Below are positions 15,247 to 21,786 of a stretch of 21,786 bases of DNA, piece by piece. The translations under genes were made by a program, and so were the position numbers. The notes under the pieces were generated by a model that was not told the origin of the DNA, did not search any database, and saw only the letters and a program-made list of their open reading frames with translations. The DNA is from JAJFTV01 sp964426355 (GTDB lineage: Bacteria; Chloroflexota; Anaerolineae; Anaerolineales; Anaerolineaceae): contig CAYRRA010000064.1 of assembly GCA_964426355.1 (NCBI GenBank), positions 1 through 21,786 of the forward strand, in the 5' to 3' direction. How positions within the stretch are numbered: position 1 is the stretch's first letter; each line of letters begins with the position of its first letter.

Positions 15247-16773
15247 CTAACCTTCCGCATTGGCACCAGCCCATTGACTGATGCGGAAGATAACAAACTC
15301 GGCAGGTTTCACCGGTGCAAGCCCAACCTCAATAATCAGTTGACCAAGATCGCGAATTTCTGCAGGGTTCAATTCTTCATCGCATTTCACATAAAATGCC
15401 TGTTCAGGGGTGGTTCCAAAAAGTGCCCCTGAGCGCCAGACCACCCGCAGGAATGAGGTGACGTCTCGAACAACCTTTGACCAGAGCATGTTGTCATTCG
15501 GTTCAAAGACCACCCATGCCAACCCAGCTTCCATGGATGCCTCTACCATGATGAACAAGCGGCGGACGTTGATGTATCGCCAGGAGCCGTTGCTGCTTAA
15601 TGTGCGCGCACCCCATACGCGGATGCCGCGACCAGGGAAGGTCCGGATGCAGTTAACCCCCATCGGGTTGAGCACATCCTGTTCTGCTTTGCTCAAACGA
15701 ATTTCCAGGTCGATCGCTCCCAAGACAACCTCGTTGGCAGGGGCTTTATGCACGCCGCGGTCAGCATCCACACGGTTGTAGATGCCTGCCATTGCGCCGC
15801 TGGGGGGCACCAGTTTTAACGTACTGCCGGCGCCGCTCAGGTCGGCAATCTCGATCCAGGGATAATACAATGCGGCATAAGAACTATCAAAGTTGATGTA
15901 CTCGCGCCACTCTTTGGCTTGTTGGGCATTCAAACCCGGAGGGGTGTCCAGGATGGCGAAACGATAGCGGAGTTTCTCGCACTGCGACACCATGGCATCC
16001 TGCACCATCTTAACCCGTTCTTGAGCTTCTTTTGAGCCATCATACCCAGCAAACACATCCGGGCAGACCAGCAGCCGAATCTCGTCAATGGCTTCAAACC
16101 CGCCTAAACCGGTGCGCTGTGTGACATCACCGATAAAATCCTTGGGGGTTAAAGGCTTGATCCCGCCCCCTGAGAGGGTGTAAGTACCATCTTCGGGCAA
16201 TACGCCCCCTACAGCACTGATGTTCACTGCATCAAAGACGGCATCGCCAATGTAGTTCTCACCCTTTTTTACCGTCAGCTTTGAAATCGTTTGCCCGCCG
16301 ACGCTCATACTGAACTCTTCCTCGGCAGTGCTCTTGATCACCACGGTCAACTTGTTGCCATCAGGACCGGGCATCTTTGCAGCAACCTTGAATGCGCTGC
16401 CTTTCCCCTTGCCTGTTATGCTGACCTCAGCGGTCTGCACATCGCCGCCTTCATTCAAAGCGCGCAGGCTGGTTACATAACATGAGCTGCCGCCGTTGGC
16501 GAAATAATTGTAAACGGCGTACGGCAAATAAGCTCCGGATACAAACTCGCCAAAGATATCGGTGAATTGTGTCCAGTTACTGACCAGGGTGGGTTTATTC
16601 AGGCGTGTTTCGACCACCACGCGCTCCCCGGTGACCGGGTCGAAAGCTTTCAGGCTGGCTTCAGCCGTCATACCGACAAAAGCTGTCAACGAAGTGCCCA
16701 CAGCTTCAATCGGTTTGGTCCCTCGGTCTACTTCTTCAACATAGACTCCGGGAGATAAATATGTTTGCGCCAT
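15247..16773 (-). CDS. contractile tail sheath protein (Afp2-4-like)
   Basis: The 508-residue protein is a typical sheath. The N-terminus (YLSPGVYVEEVDRG, 5-18) forms the strand that links neighbouring subunits. GTSLTAFVGMT, the long middle domain and a C-terminal core follow. The core reads NCIRTFPGRGIRVWGARTLS, YINVRRLFIMVEASM, LAWVVFEPND, then FVIFRISQW. GGAGGT lies 9 nt before the ATG. Only one sheath gene is present, unlike Afp/PVC loci with three, so this sheath should be simpler. The 135-bp gap upstream carries a palindrome (16799-16811) and may hold the promoter for the structural operon. Confidence 0.97.
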   Translation of the reverse strand: MAQTYLSPGVYVEEVDRGTKPIEAVGTSLTAFVGMTAEASLKAFDPVTGERVVVETRLNKPTLVSNWTQFTDIFGEFVSGAYLPYAVYNYFANGGSSCYVTSLRALNEGGDVQTAEVSITGKGKGSAFKVAAKMPGPDGNKLTVVIKSTAEEEFSMSVGGQTISKLTVKKGENYIGDAVFDAVNISAVGGVLPEDGTYTLSGGGIKPLTPKDFIGDVTQRTGLGGFEAIDEIRLLVCPDVFAGYDGSKEAQERVKMVQDAMVSQCEKLRYRFAILDTPPGLNAQQAKEWREYINFDSSYAALYYPWIEIADLSGAGSTLKLVPPSGAMAGIYNRVDADRGVHKAPANEVVLGAIDLEIRLSKAEQDVLNPMGVNCIRTFPGRGIRVWGARTLSSNGSWRYINVRRLFIMVEASMEAGLAWVVFEPNDNMLWSKVVRDVTSFLRVVWRSGALFGTTPEQAFYVKCDEELNPAEIRDLGQLIIEVGLAPVKPAEFVIFRISQWAGANAEG

Positions 16774-16798
16774 CTTGTTTTTACCTCCATTTCTTCAC

Positions 16799-16811
16799 TT
16801 GTACTGTACAA
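16799..16811. repeat. 13-bp palindrome TTGTAC-T-GTACAA upstream of the sheath gene
   Basis: TTGTAC and GTACAA form a perfect palindrome around one base, about 10 nt upstream of the sheath SD. The symmetry and position suit an operator or a leader hairpin. No convincing -35/-10 pair could be assigned in the gap. Confidence 0.45.
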
Positions 16812-16908
16812 ATCACAGGATAGTACGTCCGATTGGTTCCAACTTACTACAGGATAACGGGGGTGCTCTACTGAGGAGCAGTCGATATCGATACATTCGG
16901 TCACCCTT

Positions 16909-17766
16909 TCATACAATCAAATCATAGCTGCCGTCTTTAGAGGGGATTTGTATTTTCTTCTCTTTCTGCTTGCCGTCCGGCAAAACTACAAGCAGGGTAT
17001 ATTCTCCTGGCGGCAGACTACCCAGAACGAAACGCCCTTCGCTATCGGTTCTCGCCGTTATCCCACTGTCCTTAATGCTGACATCTATCCCCACCAGGGG
17101 ATCTCCGTCAGCAGCCTGATGGGTTACCGCCCCGCCAATAAATGTCAGGGCAGCATCCCGTTGGTCCTCTTCAATCTGTCTTCTGAAACGGCGATAAGCC
17201 GACTGCCCAGGTTTGAGGATGAGCGTCTTCACAAGTGGTCCGGTTACGGCTGTCCACGGATCCAGTGCAATCGTCAGCATGTAGGGAATACTGGGGCGCA
17301 TTTCGTTGTCCATTGCGCTCCACAACTCAGCGGGATTACGCAGTTTCTCGGTCTGCGCCAGTGATGCTTGAATTTCGAATTTTTGGTGTTTAAGGCTCCC
17401 AGCCAGGATTTCCTGTGGAAGAACCGGATGGCGAAACAATGCGACCAAGCAACGTGATAACAAGCGGTGTTCGTCTTCCGGGTCAGCCGCCCAGGCAGTG
17501 ATCATATACGAGCAGTCCACACGGTAAGGTGTCCGCTTGAGGTGCGCCAGGTCGCCTTTACCCTGGTTTGAAAGCCGCTCCCATTCATGATGCCGCAAGG
17601 TAACATTCTCACGCACATCATAAAGGAAGAAATCGAGCGTGGGCTTTGAAAGGCGCGCGCTCCATTCGCGTTTGGGTTGGTCGAAGACAATATCAACCTC
17701 CCCATTTTTGATAGGCATTTCCTCTGTCAGCAACTGCCGGATGGTTTCATCTAAGTCTGCAATCAT
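16909..17766 (-). CDS. DUF4255 cap/terminator protein (Afp16/Pvc16-like) with C-terminal Ig-like domain
   Basis: Numbering is from ATG 17766 (285 residues). Residues 1 to about 185 match the DUF4255/Pvc16 N-terminal family: MIADLDETIRQLL, LSKPTLDFFLYDVREN, YRVDCSYMITAWA, EHRLLSRCLVALFRHP, WSAMDNEMRPSIPYMLTIAL. Such proteins cap the distal end of tube and sheath. Residues about 205-285 look like a carboxypeptidase-regulatory/Ig-like beta domain (GGAVTHQAADGDPLVGIDVS, ARTDSEGRFVLGSLPPGEY). The extra domain would decorate the particle end. GGGAGTGA upstream supports ATG 17766 over GTG 17778. It follows the DUF4157 gene by 61 bp. Confidence 0.92.
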   Translation of the reverse strand: MIADLDETIRQLLTEEMPIKNGEVDIVFDQPKREWSARLSKPTLDFFLYDVRENVTLRHHEWERLSNQGKGDLAHLKRTPYRVDCSYMITAWAADPEDEHRLLSRCLVALFRHPVLPQEILAGSLKHQKFEIQASLAQTEKLRNPAELWSAMDNEMRPSIPYMLTIALDPWTAVTGPLVKTLILKPGQSAYRRFRRQIEEDQRDAALTFIGGAVTHQAADGDPLVGIDVSIKDSGITARTDSEGRFVLGSLPPGEYTLLVVLPDGKQKEKKIQIPSKDGSYDLIV

Positions 17767-17827
17767 TAAATAATTCACTCCCGAATAAAAATGCAGTTTT
17801 CTGGCTTACTGGGATAAATATTTCATG

Positions 17828-18505
17828 TCAGGCTTGTGCGGCTTCCTCCTCTTCCTCTGTTCCATTCATTTGCACAGGTTCTTCCTCTTCTTCTTCCTGC
17901 ATTTGAATATCATCCTCTTCGTGATTTTGCAGAACAGAAGGCTGAGTGCTCTGTGTTACCGCACTGGCAATGTTGTCCGCTTCCTGTTCGAAACGGTCTC
18001 CCGGAGCATTCACCGTCATGCCGCCCTGGCTTTGCACCTTCCCGGTGCCCTGCTGAACAACATGGGTTAATTCATGCGCAATTAATTCTTTTCCATTGGA
18101 ACTTTGCGGGTTGTATGCACCGGAACGAAAGAATATATCCTGACCTGTGGTGAATGCTTTGGCATTGATCTGCCTGTTAAGCGCATCAGAAGTCGAAGAG
18201 GTATGCACGCGTACCGAACCTAAATCAAAACCCATCTGGTCGCTCATCTGCATTTGCAGCTTGCTATCCAGCGGGGCTCCGTTTCCGCGCTCCCGGTTGA
18301 TCCGTCCAGCCGTTTCATCATCCAGCCGATACGGAGTATCACCCTGGCGTTGGATCATCAGGCGTTGAATCGTGCGGTTACCCAGCATTTGTAAAACCGT
18401 ATGGATTCCCCTCGGCTTTATAGCACGCTTTTCATTTTCTTTAATTTTGTCAGCAGCGTGAGACGATTTACTGGTATCGATAGATTTTCTTTCCCGATCT
18501 GACAT
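17828..18505 (-). CDS. eCIS core domain protein (DUF4157) with acidic tail
   Basis: Numbering is from ATG 18505 (225 residues). The core (about 65-175) has LDSKLQMQMSDQMGFDLGSVRVHT, AKAFTTGQDIFFRSGAY and KELIAHELTHVVQQG (HELTH 144-148), then GDRFEQEAD. This is the DUF4157 domain typical of eCIS loci, often found on cargo; it keeps a metallopeptidase-like HExxH. Residues 194-225 are a run of Glu with IQMQ and VQMNG motifs. No toxin domain follows. AAGGA is 8 nt before ATG 18505, so the longer frame to 18568 is not favoured. It is the first gene after the 303-bp gap and probably opens the main transcription unit. A cargo adaptor or maturation role is inferred. Confidence 0.92.
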   Translation of the reverse strand: MSDRERKSIDTSKSSHAADKIKENEKRAIKPRGIHTVLQMLGNRTIQRLMIQRQGDTPYRLDDETAGRINRERGNGAPLDSKLQMQMSDQMGFDLGSVRVHTSSTSDALNRQINAKAFTTGQDIFFRSGAYNPQSSNGKELIAHELTHVVQQGTGKVQSQGGMTVNAPGDRFEQEADNIASAVTQSTQPSVLQNHEEDDIQMQEEEEEEPVQMNGTEEEEEAAQA

Positions 18506-18686
18506 GGTTACATTCCTTTTCCCGATCAGAGAAGACAGAAAAAACACCCATAGGCAATCAATCGACAAAACGACCTTGTGTTATTTCAACCCGCCATCCT
18601 CCATATTTTGTTTAACACTTCGATGACGTGTAAGGTGCTTTACAGTATTTGGTTGGGTCATTCTTGGGCTGTGAAGTGCGAGGAAT

Positions 18687-18719
18687 CTGTTTTAGCTTGT
18701 ACAAGCTGATTTCAAACAG
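18687..18719. repeat. nested dyad around AGCTTGTACAAGCT
   Basis: AGCTTGTACAAGCT (18694-18707) is a perfect 14-bp palindrome. It is flanked by CTGTTT (18687-18692) and its complement AAACAG (18714-18719). It lies about 40 bp downstream of the candidate promoter, fitting an operator or a leader hairpin. Confidence 0.6.
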
Positions 18720-18747
18720 CGTCCTTTTTCGCAATGAGTATATTTAT

Positions 18748-18776
18748 AGAATACACTTAATCCTTTATCAGTGCAA
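18748..18776 (-). promoter_or_regulatory. candidate promoter for the DUF4157-led operon
   Basis: TTGCAC (18776-18771) and TATTCT (18753-18748) are 17 bp apart, followed by ATAAATATA. Each box is a partial match to the sigma-70 consensus, so this is tentative. Confidence 0.3.
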
Positions 18777-18808
18777 TGGTTTTGGGGTCTATTTTTAGAC
18801 GTTCTCAT

Positions 18809-20983
18809 TCACCCATCCTCACGACTGATTTGCAGCGTCTCATCCTCAATCAAGCGGCGCATTTTTTGCAGTTCGCGATGAGTGCCGTGCAGAAGATGAC
18901 GCATCCCCACCTTCTTTTCATCTGCGGCTGCCAGAAAAACCGCACCGACGATGATGTTTCGGATGTTGGCGCCTGCCAGTTTGAAACGTTTTGCCAGAAA
19001 TGGAAAATCGATATCATCCTCGCAAGGAATATCCTTTGGAAACAATGCCCGCCAAATCCGCAGCCGGTCAGTTTCTTGAGGAAAGGGAAAATCGACGATG
19101 AACTGCAAACGGCGGGTAAAGGCTTCGTCCAGGTTGGCGCGCAGATTGGTCGCCAGGATAGTTACACCATCATAGGCTTCCATCCGCTGGAGCAAGTAGC
19201 TGATCTCAATATTGGCGTAACGGTCATGCGAGTCGCGCACCTCTGAACGTTTGCCAAACAACGCATCTGCCTCATCAAAGAACAGAATCGCATTACTGGT
19301 TTCCGCCTCTTCGAATATTTTGCTGATGTTTTTTTCGGTCTCACCGATATACTTGCTCACCACTGAAGAGAGATCAATTTTATACAGGTCTAAACCCAGC
19401 TCAGCAGCGATGATCTCGGCTGCCATCGTTTTACCAGTTCCGGGTGGTCCTGCAAACAAAGTTGCCACGCCATAACTGGAAGCCAGTTTATTCCGCAGAC
19501 CCCACTTCTCCAAAACGAGAGGACGCGTGCGAACGGTGTTGATAATCTCACGCAGGATACTCACCTGGTCGTCCGGCAAAATGATGTCCTCCCAACCATA
19601 GCGCGGATCGATCTTTTTTGCCAGGCTGCTCAAACGCTGGTTGGAATAAAACCTTGCCGCTGCAAAGAGGTCATCGTTATTCAGGTCACTACCGCGTTGA
19701 GCGGCGGCATCACGCGCAGTCAGAAAGGCATCCTGTATTTGTTCGGCAGTTAACTGAAATTGACCCGCAACCATTTCCATATCCAACGTGGGGTTGCTCA
19801 ATTCGTTCAAAAAATGCTCCCACACCCTGCTGCGCTGTATAAAAGTGGGCTGGTTGAAATGAAAAAACAAAAAGACGTTTTCACTGCTTTTGCGGTGTGG
19901 GTGAAGCTGTTTCTCGGCTGTCAGAATGATGGTGTCCGGGTATTCAGCAATCATACTCAAAATACCAGCGGGTAATACCCGGTCTTCATTCAGCGTAGCA
20001 TCCCAACCCATCAACATCGGTATGGCACGATTTAATCGGGCATCACGCAGCGCGAGCCGTAACAAAAGCATTAAAGGCGTCTGTTCTAACCCTTCACCCA
20101 GGTCAACCAACAGCAGCGGGCGAGACTCGCGAACCGCTAACTGGCGAGCCGCAGCAAGTTTACGTGCATGATCAGGACCACAAAAAACCAACGCATGCTT
20201 GCCAAAAGTGGTGGGCTCATAATCATCCAAGATGTGATCCGCCAGCAGGTCATCCGCTGAACTGGTTGAAGGAAAGAGCAATTGCGCAGAGTTTCCCATC
20301 TCGGGCGCTGGGGCATAATGCCCCAGCAGCCAGTTCACCAGCGTTTCATCCGCCAACAACATCTGGTTGAGCTGTACCGGTTTTTCATTTTGTGGGTCTG
20401 CTTTTTGAATTAAACGTTCGCGGAAAAGAGGGGCATCATCGAGAAAGTGCTGCCAGAGATCGAAACGCGCCACGCCTGGCTGTCCAAGCAAATCCAGGAT
20501 CAGGTTGAGGGTGGGATGTTTGCGCGTTACATCATCCTGCAAATAACCATAAAGCCTCTCATAACCCAAATCTAACGCCGGCGCAAGGCAGATCAAGAGG
20601 ATATCCAGGTCGACACGATCCAAACCAAACATTTCTGTCAGGAATGCCAGGCGTGGATAGTCGCCTTTTGCACAAAGCTCCTCCAGGAAGATTCGGTTTT
20701 GTTCTTCAATATGCTTCAGCAGCTTGTTCATCTGCACATCTTGAGCATCCGCCTCAACAGTTTGTCCCCAACTCACAGCAAATGGTCGTTCTAACAGGGC
20801 ATTGGCATCCTCGTCCGTCATGTACAATCCACGAAATTCGTCGTCAATCCTCTGACCTGCCCGCTGCCACCGGTTGACCTCGCGTTGTATCATAACATCG
20901 ATGCGCGCCATCTCCATTTGCAAATATTGCCGGCTTCCCTGGGTTTGTTTTTTTGAAACGCGATACGTTTCTTCTCTTGACAT
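18809..20983 (-). CDS. AAA+ ATPase of the eCIS (Afp15/Pvc15-like)
   Basis: Numbering is from ATG 20986 (725 residues). An N-terminal helical region (1 to about 250) precedes a degenerate first AAA module (VFCGPDHARKLAAA, about 268-281, with no proper P-loop). The second module is intact: Walker A GPPGTGKT (513-520), Walker B ILFFDEADALFG (567-578), sensor LATN (611-614) and EAFTRR with the arginine finger (about 621-626). This Cdc48-like type is a hallmark eCIS gene needed for assembly or cargo loading in the cytoplasm. ATG 20983 is better spaced from GAGG than 20986. It lies 70 bp after the membrane-protein gene, with a stem-loop between, and 303 bp before the DUF4157 gene. Confidence 0.95.
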   Translation of the reverse strand: MSREETYRVSKKQTQGSRQYLQMEMARIDVMIQREVNRWQRAGQRIDDEFRGLYMTDEDANALLERPFAVSWGQTVEADAQDVQMNKLLKHIEEQNRIFLEELCAKGDYPRLAFLTEMFGLDRVDLDILLICLAPALDLGYERLYGYLQDDVTRKHPTLNLILDLLGQPGVARFDLWQHFLDDAPLFRERLIQKADPQNEKPVQLNQMLLADETLVNWLLGHYAPAPEMGNSAQLLFPSTSSADDLLADHILDDYEPTTFGKHALVFCGPDHARKLAAARQLAVRESRPLLLVDLGEGLEQTPLMLLLRLALRDARLNRAIPMLMGWDATLNEDRVLPAGILSMIAEYPDTIILTAEKQLHPHRKSSENVFLFFHFNQPTFIQRSRVWEHFLNELSNPTLDMEMVAGQFQLTAEQIQDAFLTARDAAAQRGSDLNNDDLFAAARFYSNQRLSSLAKKIDPRYGWEDIILPDDQVSILREIINTVRTRPLVLEKWGLRNKLASSYGVATLFAGPPGTGKTMAAEIIAAELGLDLYKIDLSSVVSKYIGETEKNISKIFEEAETSNAILFFDEADALFGKRSEVRDSHDRYANIEISYLLQRMEAYDGVTILATNLRANLDEAFTRRLQFIVDFPFPQETDRLRIWRALFPKDIPCEDDIDFPFLAKRFKLAGANIRNIIVGAVFLAAADEKKVGMRHLLHGTHRELQKMRRLIEDETLQISREDG

Positions 20984-21009
20984 CATGCCTCACACTCACT
21001 TTGTACAGG

Positions 21010-21039
21010 TACCAGGTTCATCGTCTGCTCAACCTGGTA
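21010..21039 (-). other. 9-bp stem-loop upstream of the ATPase gene
   Basis: TACCAGGTT (21010-21018) and AACCTGGTA (21031-21039) are perfect complements around a 12-nt loop. The hairpin lies between the stop at 21054 and the ATPase start, with no U-run after it. It could be an attenuator or an RNA processing site. Confidence 0.55.
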
Positions 21040-21053
21040 AGGAAATAAGCAGT

Positions 21054-21786
21054 TTATTCAACCACATCAATCAACAAAGTATTGCGTTCTTCATCGGCAA
21101 CAATGTAATACATAAAAATCAAATCCTCAATTTTTCCATCTGTATAGTAATAGCTCAATGAAACCAATACCGGTGCAGGGTTTTGATCCCACGCCTGCAA
21201 GAAAGCAGATTTCACCTCAATCTTATCAATATTATGCTTCCACCAGGAGCTATAAATCACAAATGGGTCGTTTCCGCTGATTGCGCAACAGGTCTGCTGA
21301 AAGTTCTCGGTCAGCATTGCCCAGGCTCGCTCATACTGCTGTGCATTAATTTCCTTAAAATAGTTTTGCACCAACTGTTCCGGGTTCATAAAAGCATCCC
21401 TAGCCCAGGGAGTAAAAGTGACTTCATCTTCTATGGTAGATTTTTCCGCAAGAGAAACAACTGCCTCTGTCGTTTCCATCGCTGGAGTCTGATGTTTCAT
21501 TTCTGTCACATACACCTCTGCTGTGGTGGTCATGCGAGCCAGCACAGTTTGAGCGCCGCTGGTGTATAAAAACTCCTCTGGCGTGTGTTCAGAAGCAGGT
21601 TGTATTTTCTGGTGTGGGAATAGATCGAACACACCAACCAGGATGAATGCCAGCACAATCGGGATGAACCATAAAAAAACCATAGCGGGTTTTTGTGATT
21701 TTTCATTTTTAACCGGACCAATATGATAACTGGCGCTGATGCTTTTTAGACCACTATCGGTATCGATCCATAAGCAAGGGTCAGCA
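21054..21786 (-). CDS. membrane protein with extracellular NTF2-like domain, N-terminus beyond window edge
   Basis: A methionine at 21683 gives 209 residues, but the frame stays open to the window edge with a sensible sequence (LWIDTDSGLKSISASYHIGPV), so the gene probably begins outside. One hydrophobic helix (VFLWFIPIVLAFILVGVF) is followed by a Thr/Glu-rich linker and a C-terminal domain of about 110 residues. That domain reads NPEQLVQNYFKEINAQQYERAWAMLTENF, IYSSWWKHNIDKIEVKSAFL, VSLSYYYTDGKIED. The pattern resembles NTF2-like domains outside the membrane on bacterial kinases and related receptors. The cytoplasmic part, which would define the protein, is not in view. It reads towards the ATPase gene 70 bp away and may be co-transcribed with it. 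Confidence 0.65.
   Translation of the reverse strand, partial: ADPCLWIDTDSGLKSISASYHIGPVKNEKSQKPAMVFLWFIPIVLAFILVGVFDLFPHQKIQPASEHTPEEFLYTSGAQTVLARMTTTAEVYVTEMKHQTPAMETTEAVVSLAEKSTIEDEVTFTPWARDAFMNPEQLVQNYFKEINAQQYERAWAMLTENFQQTCCAISGNDPFVIYSSWWKHNIDKIEVKSAFLQAWDQNPAPVLVSLSYYYTDGKIEDLIFMYYIVADEERNTLLIDVVE

Larger units (their letters stand above)
18506..18808. other. 303-bp intergenic region, likely regulatory
   Basis: No coding frame of useful length is visible. In the direction of the DUF4157 gene it holds an AT-rich tract with a candidate promoter (18748-18776), then a nested dyad (18687-18719), then the SD near 18515. This is the largest gap inside the eCIS genes and the most likely place for transcription to restart after the ATPase. 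Confidence 0.6.

Noticed and set aside
16728..16916. 62-codon minus-strand frame spanning the sheath start
   Set aside because: Overlaps the sheath N-terminus and the end of the DUF4255 gene in a different frame, and lacks a good SD.
18787..18800. GTCTA-TTTT-TAGAC hairpin after the ATPase stop as a terminator
   Set aside because: Only a 5-bp AT-rich stem, followed on the minus strand by CCCC and not a U-run.
2338..20983. Prophage or type VI secretion interpretation
   Set aside because: No capsid, terminase, portal, integrase or TssJLM genes; the ATPase, DUF4157 and DUF4255 set is the eCIS signature.

Overview
The window carries most of the structural locus of an extracellular contractile injection system (eCIS, the phage-tail-like family of Afp/PVC/MAC particles). 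All of its genes lie on the minus strand and read from about 20983 down to 2338. Composition is roughly balanced in G+C. Strong Shine-Dalgarno (SD) sites are mixed with TTG/GTG starts. Pro/Thr-rich extracellular linkers and a membrane Ser/Thr kinase with FHA and thrombospondin-type-3 repeats are also present. Together these suggest a Chloroflexota bacterium, perhaps Anaerolineae; this is inference from style, not a database result.

Layout. Left edge: a truncated membrane-anchored tyrosine-phosphatase-like gene (minus) diverges from a two-gene plus-strand unit, a PII-like protein and a CaCA-family cation exchanger that overlap or abut. A bidirectional hairpin at 2264-2303 separates this unit from the convergent eCIS locus. 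In transcription order the eCIS side runs: a truncated membrane protein with an NTF2-like tail (right edge); AAA+ ATPase (Afp15-like); a 303-bp regulatory gap; stand-alone eCIS-core DUF4157 protein; DUF4255 cap protein (Afp16/Pvc16-like) with an added Ig-like domain; sheath; tube 1; a stem-loop; tail-assembly-chaperone-like protein with a CPHC motif; a 69-residue protein; tube 2; a 647-residue disordered protein; CIS tube/LysM protein (Afp7-like); VgrG-like spike; PAAR tip; gp25; baseplate J; an FHA-tail protein I fusion; and a Ser/Thr kinase with its own FHA domain and extracellular calcium-type repeats. From the chaperone to the kinase, genes overlap or are separated by at most about 20 bp, so this part is very probably one operon.

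How the genes fit together. Sheath, tubes, cap, LysM/CIS tube protein, spike, tip and wedge proteins supply a near-complete contractile machine, and the AAA+ ATPase is the usual assembly or loading partner. The unusual part is the 3' end. A transmembrane Ser/Thr kinase is translationally coupled to a baseplate protein with an N-terminal phosphothreonine-binding FHA domain. This suggests that phosphorylation docks, arms or fires the particle at the membrane, by analogy with the PpkA/Fha pathway of type VI secretion. No tail fibre, no conventional tape measure and no recognisable toxin lie in the window. The disordered 647-residue protein and the DUF4157 protein are the best candidates for length control or cargo roles.
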